The position numbers were made by a program, and so were the translations under genes. From Flavobacteriaceae bacterium (GTDB lineage Bacteria > Bacteroidota > Bacteroidia > Flavobacteriales > Flavobacteriaceae): 8,024 nt of DNA. Location of the stretch: the NCBI GenBank assembly GCA_030618945.1, contig JAUXCI010000112.1:1-8024 (forward strand). Reading direction: 5' to 3'. Below, piece by piece: positions 1 to 6,180 of the stretch; the first letter of the stretch is position 1; every line of letters starts with the position of its first letter. The notes below the pieces were generated by a model that saw only the letters and a program-made list of their open reading frames with translations, searched no databases and was not told the origin of the DNA.

Positions 1-648
1 CCGCGTATTAAAGAAAACCTTTCCTCCGTATTGCATAATAGTTTCCCTGATCGCCTGAATGATTTTGGGTAATTTATTCGTGCCAATATGGGGGTGGGCA
101 TTCACCGCAATGTCCTTATTGGCTCCATGAGCAATAAGTAAATTTAATATGCGATTGACGTCGCCTCTCTTTTTGGATCGGGTATACAATTTACCATCAG
201 AATAAGTTCCCGCCCCCCCTTCACCAAAACAATAGTTGGAATCTTCATTGACAAGATGGAGTTTGGTTATTGCGGCTAAATCTCGTCTTCTTTCCCTAAC
301 GTCTTTACCTCTTTCAAGAACAATTGGGCGTAGGCCTTCTTCTATTAGTTTGAGGGCCGCGAATAATCCTGCGGGACCAGCACCAATAACAATGACTTCT
401 TCACCCTGGCTGACGTCCTGATAATATGGGAGTTCGATTTGATCAGCAATGGGTTCTTCGTTGATAAATATTCTTAAAGTAAGATTGATCTTTACCTTTT
501 TCTGGCGTGCATCAATAGATCGTTTTAAGATATCCACCTGTTTGATTTCCTCTTTATCGATCTTTATATGTCTGGCTACATAACTTGTAAGCAGTTGTTG
601 GCTATGAGCTGTCTCGGGTGTTACCTGTAATTGAAGTTCTTTTTGCAT
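1..648 (-). CDS. FAD-dependent dehydrogenase, COG2509 type (N-terminal part, cut by window edge)
   Basis: An open frame of 216 codons begins at the ATG at 648-646 and is still open at position 1, so the C-terminal half lies outside the window; full-length relatives are roughly 500-520 residues. About 80 N-terminal residues form an alpha/beta leader domain. A Rossmann dinucleotide-binding fingerprint follows: VIGAGPAG around residues 87-94, ending in the acidic ERG at 112-114 that normally binds the FAD ribose. FGEGGAGTYSDGKLYTR at 141-157 and HPHIGT at 185-190 are signatures of the uncharacterised 'FAD-dependent dehydrogenase' family common in Bacteroidetes. The substrate is unknown; a soluble cytoplasmic flavoprotein is inferred because no signal peptide is visible. 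It lies 61 bp downstream of the porin on the same strand, and no good -7 box is visible in that gap, so read-through from the porin is possible. Confidence 0.88.
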   Translation of the reverse strand, partial: MQKELQLQVTPETAHSQQLLTSYVARHIKIDKEEIKQVDILKRSIDARQKKVKINLTLRIFINEEPIADQIELPYYQDVSQGEEVIVIGAGPAGLFAALKLIEEGLRPIVLERGKDVRERRRDLAAITKLHLVNEDSNYCFGEGGAGTYSDGKLYTRSKKRGDVNRILNLLIAHGANKDIAVNAHPHIGTNKLPKIIQAIRETIMQYGGKVFFNTR

Positions 649-719
649 CTAATCAAACTGTGAGAAATATTTCTTTAAACCCTGTGTACCTATTCAGGCC
701 TTTATTTATTTAAATAAAG
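649..719 (-). other. AT-rich spacer with two palindromes between porin and FAD dehydrogenase
   Basis: The short gap contains AGAAATATTTCT (663-674), a perfect 12-bp palindrome 14 bp upstream of the dehydrogenase ATG. It also contains an inverted repeat with 8-bp arms, CTTTATTT (700-707) and AAATAAAG (712-719), around a 4-base loop; the porin stop codon (712-710) falls at the loop/arm junction. The second structure is too AT-rich and lacks a U tract, so it is not a convincing terminator. The first is a possible operator, by position only. Confidence 0.35.
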
Positions 720-2680
720 AAATTCCAGACCAGACCAAATCTGATAACAAAATCCCTGTAAGGATAAGTAGGAGCCGAATAATAATTGTTTTCGCTAATA
801 CCTGAATTGAAATGCTCCAGTTTAAAATAAACCCTCATGGTTTTTACCTTAAAATTAACAAAGAAATCAAATAAGGGAAACCCTCCAAATTCTCTGTCAT
901 CCTGCAAGTAGTATTCCGAAATCAAAGGATTGTATGCATTCATCAAGTATTTGCTGAAATAACTAAAAGTGATACCTGTTTCCAGATATAATGGTTTCCC
1001 TTTGAATATATAACTTGCGTAATACAAGGTATTTCTGGTTATAAAATCGGGGACTCTTAATACGTCTTCATCACTGCTAACTTTTTGATAAATAAATTGG
1101 TTATCAAGGGCAAATTTTCCAAACCTAATCTCCTTACTAAGTTTGACCTTAAAATAATTTACGGTCTGACTAGCTTGCATTGGTTTTGCCTGACCGGTAT
1201 CATCATCCTGGTCAAAATATGCATAATTATCAATATTCGTCATATGTACAGAAGCGAATATCCATTTTTTGGAGTCAAAGACGAAATCAATACCATTCAC
1301 CTCTTCATTATTGAAATTATTTTGCCAGTTGTAATTTTTATAGTCGCTTTGATTCAGCTGATAATTAAAGTTGGGCGCCCTACTCGTACTATGCGCTCTT
1401 CCGCTAATCGTAAAAAGACTGTCAAGCTTAAAACTGGCGGCACCAACATATGCGTGTCCTGTGAGGTTACCCGAAACTACCTGAGAAGCGTCAACGTCTA
1501 TATTGAATTTTTTTAATTGGGTATGCCATTCACCTCCAACTGCAAAACTATTCCCTTCCAATTTAGAATCAATGATGCCATCGTCACCAATTACTATACT
1601 TTTATAGCTGTAATTATAATTGAAATTGTTTACTTTAAATTTAACTTCGCCTAGGGTGATGGGTGAATTGAGTGATACAAATACTTCGTTATAAAACTTG
1701 GAATATTTTGCATCGTCTGTAATCTCGTTTGTGTATGCAGGTCCAAAAAGTAAATTGGCGTTGTCTTGGTAATATTCATAATGTTTTCGTTCAAAATTAA
1801 ACTGATGACCAATTTTAAGATCTGAAGGAATTGTTTTTAATGAATCTTTTTTATCCCATAAAACATAGAAGTGATCAAAATAATAACGGTTGCCCCTTAA
1901 TTCATTTTGGGCATCTGTAAATTTTGTTACCAGTAAGGCCCTATCTTTAAAATTAGGATCGCCTGACTCAAATTGTTCAATAGATTCGTCTGTGAGCCCA
2001 CCATTTTGTTCATTATTCATCTCTTGTGCAACAAGGTGACCCCGAATAAAATATTTTTGATTTTTTGTATGATAACTCAATGAGATTCTTGCGGCTCCAT
2101 GATCGGAAATAGCATGGCGGTATTTTCCTAATGACCTCAGTCCTTTGTAGGCAATTGCAGCATTAAATTGCTCTGACTTATTAAAGGTGAACAATGCGTT
2201 AAGTAAAGCGCCTTGTTCCAGCACTGTTGACCACATGAGTTCGGTAGTAGGCGTAGGCACACTGTAGTAATCAACATCCTCTACTTCATAATAATCAAAA
2301 TGTTGCGCTCTTGCTCCTATTTTTGGATAGGTTTGGAAATCTGAAAAAGAATAAGCCAGTGTATTGTATGATTGCCCCGGGTTGTGGAAAGACATAAGTT
2401 CGAAATTGTCCTTTCTCTCCACATTAAAGGCATAATATTTACCCATGTTGAGAGTAGTGTCTATAAAAGTGGTATCCATTTTATAGTCGATAACCTTGTA
2501 ATCATAATAAAAGACCTCGTCACTTAATTCAACCTGGATCTCCTTGGTATAGATCTTTGCGGTATCACCATATTCGTCAATATATCTGTTGTCAATTGTA
2601 TTTCTTTGACCGTCAGTTACTTGTGCTACACTGGCAGTAGCTAGGAACAAGAAAAACAAAATGACTAGGTTTTTTGGCAT
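710..2680 (-). CDS. Putative porin of Bacteroidetes type (Porin_10-like outer-membrane protein)
   Basis: A 656-residue protein with a clear Sec signal peptide: a hydrophobic core at about residues 4-16 and a cleavage-type SVA|Q site after A19. A mature N-terminal Gln is frequent in this phylum. The rest has the composition of an outer-membrane beta-barrel, with alternating aromatic/hydrophobic and polar residues, many Tyr, Phe and Asn, no Cys-rich or enzymatic motif, and a C-terminal strand ending VWNFFI. Stretches such as RKDNFELMSF, YNTLAYSF, VPTPTTEL and NEQNGGLTDESIEQFESGDP match what I recall of proteins annotated 'putative porin' (PF14121) in flavobacteria, which have similar length. 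Passive solute uptake is the family assumption; no substrate can be read from the sequence. It is divergent from rnhB, and a TACCTTTG box lies 19 nt upstream of the ATG. A plus-strand open frame at 1085-1516 inside it is a shadow. Confidence 0.85.
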   Translation of the reverse strand: MPKNLVILFFLFLATASVAQVTDGQRNTIDNRYIDEYGDTAKIYTKEIQVELSDEVFYYDYKVIDYKMDTTFIDTTLNMGKYYAFNVERKDNFELMSFHNPGQSYNTLAYSFSDFQTYPKIGARAQHFDYYEVEDVDYYSVPTPTTELMWSTVLEQGALLNALFTFNKSEQFNAAIAYKGLRSLGKYRHAISDHGAARISLSYHTKNQKYFIRGHLVAQEMNNEQNGGLTDESIEQFESGDPNFKDRALLVTKFTDAQNELRGNRYYFDHFYVLWDKKDSLKTIPSDLKIGHQFNFERKHYEYYQDNANLLFGPAYTNEITDDAKYSKFYNEVFVSLNSPITLGEVKFKVNNFNYNYSYKSIVIGDDGIIDSKLEGNSFAVGGEWHTQLKKFNIDVDASQVVSGNLTGHAYVGAASFKLDSLFTISGRAHSTSRAPNFNYQLNQSDYKNYNWQNNFNNEEVNGIDFVFDSKKWIFASVHMTNIDNYAYFDQDDDTGQAKPMQASQTVNYFKVKLSKEIRFGKFALDNQFIYQKVSSDEDVLRVPDFITRNTLYYASYIFKGKPLYLETGITFSYFSKYLMNAYNPLISEYYLQDDREFGGFPLFDFFVNFKVKTMRVYFKLEHFNSGISENNYYSAPTYPYRDFVIRFGLVWNFFI

Positions 2681-2699
2681 GAATATTTTGAATTGACGA

Positions 2700-2707
2700 C
2701 AAAGGTA
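2700..2707 (-). promoter_or_regulatory. -7 promoter box for the porin gene (TACCTTTG)
   Basis: On the minus strand this reads TACCTTTG, a perfect match to the Bacteroidetes -7 consensus TAnnTTTG, 19 nt upstream of the porin ATG. The best -33 TTG (complement of 2733-2735) is 25 bp upstream, slightly outside the usual 17-23 bp spacing, so the -33 assignment is weak. Confidence 0.55.
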
Positions 2708-2751
2708 AAATTTTTGAGCATATTATTTCATTCAATTTCCCCTGTGTTTCT

Positions 2752-2759
2752 TATTTTTG
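2752..2759 (+). promoter_or_regulatory. -7 promoter box for rnhB (TATTTTTG)
   Basis: TATTTTTG matches TAnnTTTG exactly and lies 15 nt upstream of the rnhB ATG, which would leave a leader of only about 8-10 nt. No TTG occurs at 17-23 bp upstream, so this is a half-promoter prediction. Confidence 0.45.
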
Positions 2760-2774
2760 AAGTGACTGTATAAA

Positions 2775-3374
2775 ATGTTAAAACTCAGGTATTCTACATA
2801 TAGGTTTGAAGCTGGCACTGATGAGGCCGGAAGAGGTTGTTTATCTGGCCCAGTTGTTGCGGCTGCGGTTATTTTACCACCTGACTTTGAACACGAACTT
2901 CTCAATGATTCTAAGCAATTGTCCGAGAAGAACCGCGAATATTTGAGGCCTATCATAGAAAAAGAGGCGATCTCCTATGGTGTGGCCTTTGTTTTCCAAA
3001 ATAAAATTGATGAGATCAACATTTTAAATGCTTCTATATTAGCAATGCAAAGATCTTTGGATCAGTTAAAAACAAGGCCTGAATTTATTATTGTTGACGG
3101 AAACAGATTCAAGGACTACAAAAATATACCGCATAAGACCATAGTCAAAGGAGATAGTAAATATCTGAGTATAGCAGCAGCTTCTGTTTTGGCTAAAACC
3201 TATAGAGATGAATATATGCTGAAGATTCACGCTGAATATCCAGCATATAATTGGGCAAAGAATAAGGGTTATCCAACCAAAGAACACCGTGATGCTATTA
3301 GAAAAAACGGCCCGAATGCGCATCATAGAATGACATTTAGACTTTTGCCTGAACAAATAAAATTGGACCTGTAA
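2775..3374 (+). CDS. rnhB: Ribonuclease HII
   Basis: A 199-residue protein of normal RNase HII length. It cleaves the RNA strand of RNA/DNA hybrids, in particular 5' of single ribonucleotides embedded in duplex DNA, and so serves ribonucleotide excision repair and primer removal in the cytoplasm. The family motifs are complete. GTDEAGRG (14-21) holds the first two catalytic acids, D16 and E17, and the GRG that reads the ribonucleotide. [11 protein letters not shown] (45-55), VDGN with D108 and KGDSKY with D127 provide the remaining metal ligands. [14 protein letters not shown] (132-145) and KGYPTKEH (164-171), with Y166 at the place of the junction-sensing tyrosine, complete the set. The ATG start puts the active-site motif 15 residues in, as is usual. 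It is the first of three plus-strand genes, 75 bp before the next one, which appears to have its own promoter. The minus-strand frames at 2732-2956 and 3066-3356 are shadows. Confidence 0.97.
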   Translation: MLKLRYSTYRFEAGTDEAGRGCLSGPVVAAAVILPPDFEHELLNDSKQLSEKNREYLRPIIEKEAISYGVAFVFQNKIDEINILNASILAMQRSLDQLKTRPEFIIVDGNRFKDYKNIPHKTIVKGDSKYLSIAAASVLAKTYRDEYMLKIHAEYPAYNWAKNKGYPTKEHRDAIRKNGPNAHHRMTFRLLPEQIKLDL

Positions 3375-3395
3375 GCGCTTTATTTTTTAATCTTA

Positions 3396-3426
3396 TTGCA
3401 ATTGAAAGCCTTGTGACTTATCTTTA
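3396..3426 (+). promoter_or_regulatory. Candidate promoter for the chagasin-like gene (TTG-N20-TATCTTTA)
   Basis: TTG at 3396-3398 and TATCTTTA at 3419-3426 are separated by 20 bp, within the 17-23 bp spacing of Bacteroidetes promoters. The -7 box has one mismatch (final A for G). It ends 23 nt before the ATG at 3450. Confidence 0.45.
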
Positions 3427-3449
3427 TAAACCTATAATATTTTTTAAAA

Positions 3450-3797
3450 ATGAATAAATTTCTAATTATTCTTGTCTTTTTATGTATCACTTTGATGAGT
3501 TTTCAGCAAAGAAATATGTCAGTTAAATCAGGTGAATTTTTTAGAATTATACTGGAGTCTAACAGGTCAACTGGTTATGGATGGTTTTGGGAAAACAAGC
3601 CTAATAAATCGATTTTAGATTCCATAAATGTAGACTATGTTTTAAAAAGCAAAATGCAAACGGGATCAGGAGGTAATGAAATTTGGGAGTTTCGGGCCAT
3701 GAGGAAAGGAGAGCAAACGATTAAGATGGTATATAAAAGGCCATGGGAAAAGGATGCTCCTTTGAAGACTAAAGAAATTATGGTTAAAGTGGACTAA
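3450..3797 (+). CDS. Secreted chagasin-like cysteine-protease inhibitor (inhibitor family I42)
   Basis: A 115-residue protein with a signal peptide: MNK, then a hydrophobic core to about residue 16. The mature part is about 95 residues, the usual chagasin length. All three inhibitory loops of the family are recognisable in order: NRSTGYGW (38-45; chagasin NPTTGY loop), GSGG (72-75; GxGG loop) and RPWE (97-100; RPW/F loop). In chagasin these three loops fill the active-site cleft of papain-type (C1) cysteine peptidases, so tight reversible inhibition is the expected activity. It should act in the periplasm or outside the cell. C12 lies in the hydrophobic core but is preceded by L at -1, so a lipobox is unlikely. 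No C1 peptidase gene is adjacent, so the target is unknown and could be endogenous or from a host or prey. It appears to be transcribed alone from its own promoter. Confidence 0.88.
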   Translation: MNKFLIILVFLCITLMSFQQRNMSVKSGEFFRIILESNRSTGYGWFWENKPNKSILDSINVDYVLKSKMQTGSGGNEIWEFRAMRKGEQTIKMVYKRPWEKDAPLKTKEIMVKVD

Positions 3798-3823
3798 GTT
3801 TTAAATTTAATTTCAGTTCAATA

Positions 3824-3871
3824 CTGATCTCACGGGCAGTTTTATTTGAGATTTATACAGGAGTTTTTTTT
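3824..3871 (+). terminator. Weak candidate terminator after the chagasin-like gene
   Basis: ATCTCA (3827-3832) and TGAGAT (3847-3852) form a 6-bp stem around 14 bases. CTG (3824-3826) and CAG (3858-3860) could extend it across a 5-base bulge. Eight T residues follow at 3864-3871. The bulge, the long loop and the gap before the T tract make it non-canonical; the location 27 bp after the stop codon is suitable. Confidence 0.3.
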
Positions 3872-3904
3872 ATACCTAAAACCCAAATAATCCTACTAAT
3901 ATCG

Positions 3905-3912
3905 TATCATTG
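3905..3912 (+). promoter_or_regulatory. Possible -7 box for the nucleoid-associated protein gene (TATCATTG)
   Basis: TATCATTG differs from TAnnTTTG at one base and ends 22 nt before the ATG at 3935, similar to the spacing at the other genes here. No TTG at the -33 distance is visible, so support is limited. Confidence 0.3.
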
Positions 3913-3934
3913 CAGCCTTGAAAAAAATGATTCC

Positions 3935-4987
3935 ATGATAAAAAGAACAAAAGCCAGCATCCCAAAATTGATCATCCATAAAATAGGGAATAAATTCAAT
4001 GATACCAGGAATGTTTTTTCTGAAGAGCCCGTAGTTTTTGATGAGGACAGTTATAATCTGATGCTTCCTTATCTTCTCAAGCCTTTCTCAAACCTTACCG
4101 AAAGTTTTAGATTCCATCACCATGCTGACATCAATCTAAACGAGATCAACAGCTATAGTCAAAAGTTATTCAAAGAGGAAGATTTTTTTAAAGAGGCTTC
4201 TAAGAATATAGTTCTGCATTTGTTTGAACAATCTAATTCGGCTCAGATCAAAACAGGAGATGTTATTGTGGTTCTTTTTGAGGACCTCGAATACAACGAG
4301 GTTTTTACCAATGCTTTGGGGATATTTAAAATAGAGAGTAAAACCAATTTCTTTCAAACTTATATGGAAGGAAATAGTTTAGATATAGTGGTACAGAAGG
4401 GGATTAGTACAAAAAAGATTGATAAAGGATGCCTGATAGTTAATTATCAGGATGATGAAGGATATGTGGTTCTTAGCGTAGATAATAATAATTATGACGC
4501 ACAATATTGGATCAAGAATTTTTTAAACATCAAATATGCTGATGATAAAAATAATCATACCCAGTCCTACATTGAAATGTGTAAGGATTTTTCGAATGAG
4601 ATTTTAAAAGCCGATTACAGCACTCAGGAGCACAGCCATTTTTTAGCAAAGACAATTGATTATTTAAAGGAAAATGACACGGTCAATATACATGACTTTA
4701 AAGAAAATGTTTTTGAAGATGAAGATCAAAAAGGACTTTTTGACGACTATAAAAAGATGTATGAGAGTGAAAAAGACCTGTTGATTAGAAATCAATTTCA
4801 CGTTTCTGAACCAGTGCTCAAAAAGCAAAAACAAAAATTAAAGACAGAGATCAAATTAGACACCAACATACAGATCAAACTTGATGTTGAGGCTCCGGAC
4901 GCCTCTTCAGAGTACCTTGAACTGGGCTATGATGAAGAAAAGAAAATGAAATATTATAAGGTTTTTTTTAACGAGGAAATGGGTTAG
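3935..4987 (+). CDS. Nucleoid-associated protein, NdpA/YejK (NA37) family
   Basis: A 350-residue soluble protein without signal peptide or membrane segment. The family, named for E. coli YejK (NdpA, 37-kDa nucleoid-associated protein), binds the nucleoid; its molecular task is not well defined. Supporting stretches are the N-terminal IPKLIIHKIGNK (9-20) and GDVIVVLFEDLEY (108-120) continuing to NALGIFKIESK (126-136). The stretch from KGCLIVNYQ (164-172) through SVDNNNYDAQYWIKNFL (181-197), with its Tyr-Trp and Phe-Leu residues, is the most typical segment. A basic KKQKQKLKTEIK stretch (296-307) leads into LDTNIQIKLD (308-317), followed by an acidic tail. Charged and Asn-rich composition fits the Bacteroidetes branch. 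It converges with lipB, separated by 82 bp. Assignment rests on recalled family patterns, not an alignment; a minus-strand frame at 4166-4357 is a shadow. Confidence 0.8.
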   Translation: MIKRTKASIPKLIIHKIGNKFNDTRNVFSEEPVVFDEDSYNLMLPYLLKPFSNLTESFRFHHHADINLNEINSYSQKLFKEEDFFKEASKNIVLHLFEQSNSAQIKTGDVIVVLFEDLEYNEVFTNALGIFKIESKTNFFQTYMEGNSLDIVVQKGISTKKIDKGCLIVNYQDDEGYVVLSVDNNNYDAQYWIKNFLNIKYADDKNNHTQSYIEMCKDFSNEILKADYSTQEHSHFLAKTIDYLKENDTVNIHDFKENVFEDEDQKGLFDDYKKMYESEKDLLIRNQFHVSEPVLKKQKQKLKTEIKLDTNIQIKLDVEAPDASSEYLELGYDEEKKMKYYKVFFNEEMG

Positions 4988-5028
4988 AGTTTAAGTCTTA
5001 AGTGCTAAGGGCTAAGGGCTAAGTTTTC
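4987..5028 (+). repeat. Degenerate 7-bp tandem array in the convergent ndpA/lipB spacer
   Basis: Starting at the last base of the ndpA stop codon, the sequence has a 7-bp period for six units. The two at 5008-5021 are identical (AGGGCTA), those at 5001-5007 and 4994-5000 are AGTGCTA and AGTCTTA, and the flanking ones are more degenerate. A weaker 7-bp phase seems to return at 5031-5051 (GATTCGA, GTTTCTA, GTTTCGC). No terminator hairpin is evident in this 82-bp spacer, so how the converging transcripts end is not clear. Confidence 0.6.
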
Positions 5029-5069
5029 GGGATTCGAGTTTCTAGTTTCGCTGCTGATTGTTATCGATC

Positions 5070-5777
5070 TCAAATCAACTTATTATCCACAATCTTGGCT
5101 TCAAAAACTTCTTCAAAGTATTTTATTATCAGCTCTTTTATTTCAGGAATCAATATTTTTTTGTTCAATTCAGCTTCCATGGATGTCACGGCTTTTCCTC
5201 TGATACCACAGGGAACAATATGGTCAAAATAGCCCAGATTGGTATTCACATTCAACGCAAATCCATGCATGGTAACCCAACGGGAAGTTCTTACGCCAAG
5301 TGCGCAAATTTTTCTGGCAAAGGGGGTGCCAACGTCAAGCCAGACACCTGTTTCTCCTTCGCTTCGAACCCCTTTAAGCCCATAATGAGCAATTGTTTTG
5401 ATAATTACTTCTTCCAAACTTCGCATATACCAGCGAATATCAGGATTGAATTCTTCCAGGTCAATAATGGGATAACCCACAATTTGACCTGGTCCGTGAA
5501 AAGTAATGTCTCCACCACGGTTAGATTTGAAAAAAGAAATTCCCTTGTTTTTTAATTCCTCTTCATTGAGCAATAGATTGGATAAATCGCCGCTTTTCCC
5601 CAAGGTATAAACAGGAGGATGTTCGGTAAAAAGAAAATAGTTAGGAGGAACAACTTTTGATTCCTTGTCCCTGTTCGCAAGTTTAATGTCAACGATTCCT
5701 TGAAAAAGTTCATTTTGATAATCCCATGCCTCCTTGTATTCTTTTGATCCAAGGTCGTTAAAAAGAATCTGATTCAT
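5070..5777 (-). CDS. lipB: Octanoyltransferase (lipoate biosynthesis)
   Basis: A 235-residue LipB of normal length. It moves the octanoyl group from octanoyl-acyl carrier protein to a lysine of lipoyl domains (2-oxoacid dehydrogenases, glycine cleavage H protein); LipA then inserts sulfur. It is cytoplasmic. Visible family motifs are FTEHPPVYTLGKSG (50-63), RGGDITFHGPGQ (87-98), ARKICALGVR (154-163) with catalytic Lys156, MHGFALNV (170-177) and IVPCGI (187-192) with catalytic Cys190. The Cys/Lys dyad is intact, so the enzyme should be active. The ATG at 5777-5775 overlaps the stop of the upstream yqaE gene by one base (TAATG), which supports both this start and translational coupling. No separate promoter is apparent between the two. 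Plus-strand 5058-5555 and minus-strand 5552-5752 frames are shadows. Confidence 0.96.
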   Translation of the reverse strand: MNQILFNDLGSKEYKEAWDYQNELFQGIVDIKLANRDKESKVVPPNYFLFTEHPPVYTLGKSGDLSNLLLNEEELKNKGISFFKSNRGGDITFHGPGQIVGYPIIDLEEFNPDIRWYMRSLEEVIIKTIAHYGLKGVRSEGETGVWLDVGTPFARKICALGVRTSRWVTMHGFALNVNTNLGYFDHIVPCGIRGKAVTSMEAELNKKILIPEIKELIIKYFEEVFEAKIVDNKLI

Positions 5778-5938
5778 TATCCGTATTTAGGATTGTTTAA
5801 TATGATCAAGGCTGCGATGACTCCGGGAATCCATGCACATAGCGTGAGAATGAATACAATCACAACACTTCCACATCCTTTGTCAATCACTGCTAAAGGT
5901 GGAAATAGAATTGATAATAAAACGCGCCAGATACTCAT
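5777..5938 (-). CDS. YqaE/Pmp3-family small membrane protein
   Basis: A 53-codon gene, starting at the ATG at 5938-5936 and ending with TAA at 5779-5777. The product is almost entirely two hydrophobic helices (about residues 4-18 and 24-47) joined by a short DKGCG turn. LLSILFPPLAV (7-17), the KGCG at 20-23 and AWIPGVIAAL (35-44) reproduce the Pmp3/YqaE signature (PF01679) of PP in helix 1, a GCG turn and IPG in helix 2. Family members are 50-60-residue inner- or plasma-membrane proteins; yeast Pmp3 affects membrane potential and salt tolerance, while bacterial roles are poorly defined. The tail after helix 2, NNPKYG, is short. Its TAA shares its last A with the lipB ATG, making a yqaE-lipB operon very likely. 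No good TAnnTTTG box is seen upstream; the best is GAATTTTG (complement of 5961-5968), with one mismatch. Confidence 0.9.
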   Translation of the reverse strand: MSIWRVLLSILFPPLAVIDKGCGSVVIVFILTLCAWIPGVIAALIILNNPKYG

Positions 5939-6022
5939 ATTAAATAATTATTTCAGATTACAAAATTCGTCAAAATATTTCGATTACATGACGCATTTTA
6001 ATTGTTTTCGTTACACAAGGAT

Positions 6023-6095
6023 GATTTGAACCTGCCAGGCGGCCAGGCAGGGATGAGGTGATTTGAACCTTCCTGGCGGCAGGCAGGGATGTGAT
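6023..6095 (+). repeat. Imperfect 37/36-bp tandem duplication with GC-rich palindromic core
   Basis: Two units, 6023-6059 and 6060-6095, both begin GATTTGAACC and end near GGCAGGGATG; they differ by a few substitutions and a 1-base deletion in unit 2. In unit 1 CCTGCC (6031-6036) and GGCAGG (6046-6051) form a 6-bp stem over 9 bases. The core is strikingly GC-rich against its AT-rich surroundings. The reverse complement of the unit start, GGTTCAAATC, equals a tRNA T-arm core, but the flanks do not pair as a T-stem. It resembles the dispersed CCTGCC/GGCAGG palindromic repeats I recall from Bacteroidetes intergenic DNA. Confidence 0.7.
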
Positions 6096-6123
6096 AACTA
6101 GATAATGTAAAAATATCTGTATC

Positions 6124-6167
6124 GTCCTGATTTTTGTTTACGTTTATGTGTAAACCTATTTCAGGAC
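6124..6167. repeat. Two-tier inverted repeat (44 nt) upstream of lysS
   Basis: The outer arms GTCCTGA (6124-6130) and TCAGGAC (6161-6167) match perfectly over 7 bp. The inner arms GTTTAC (6136-6141) and GTAAAC (6150-6155) match perfectly over 6 bp. They are separated by a symmetric 5x5 internal loop and closed by an 8-base loop. There is no T tract, so it is not a standard terminator. It lies about 90 bp upstream of the predicted lysS -7 box, so it is more likely DNA-level (operator or repeat) than part of the lysS leader. Confidence 0.55.
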
Positions 6168-6180
6168 AAGACACACACGT

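Noticed and set aside
1085..1516. A 143-codon plus-strand open frame with hydrophobic stretches inside the porin gene
   Set aside because: It is fully antisense to a well-supported porin, has no family-like motif, and its hydrophobicity follows from the complement of the Asn/Tyr/Lys-rich porin codons.
3373..3387. AAGCGCTT palindrome plus T-rich stretch after rnhB as a terminator
   Set aside because: The palindrome leaves no room for a loop and would give at most a 2-3 bp stem, too weak for an intrinsic terminator.
3450..3485. Lipoprotein signal (Cys12) in the chagasin-like protein
   Set aside because: The residue before the Cys is Leu, not Gly, Ala or Ser, and the Cys sits within the hydrophobic core and not after it.
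3450..4987. A defence or toxin-antitoxin pair formed by the small secreted protein and the nucleoid-associated protein
   Set aside because: The first is a recognisable chagasin-type inhibitor and the second a core-type NdpA homologue. They are 137 bp apart with separate candidate promoters, and nothing links them functionally.
5968..5993. CGTCA...TGACG inverted pair upstream of yqaE as an operator
   Set aside because: Arms of 5 bp separated by 16 bp are expected by chance at this scale, and nothing else supports binding.
5793..6029. A 78-codon plus-strand open frame opposite yqaE
   Set aside because: It is antisense to the recognisable YqaE/Pmp3 gene and runs into repeat DNA, with no recognisable domain.
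6023..6072. A tRNA gene on the minus strand, suggested by the T-arm-like GGTTCAAATC
   Set aside because: The bases flanking the decamer do not form a 5-bp T-stem, and no acceptor, D or anticodon arm can be built around it.
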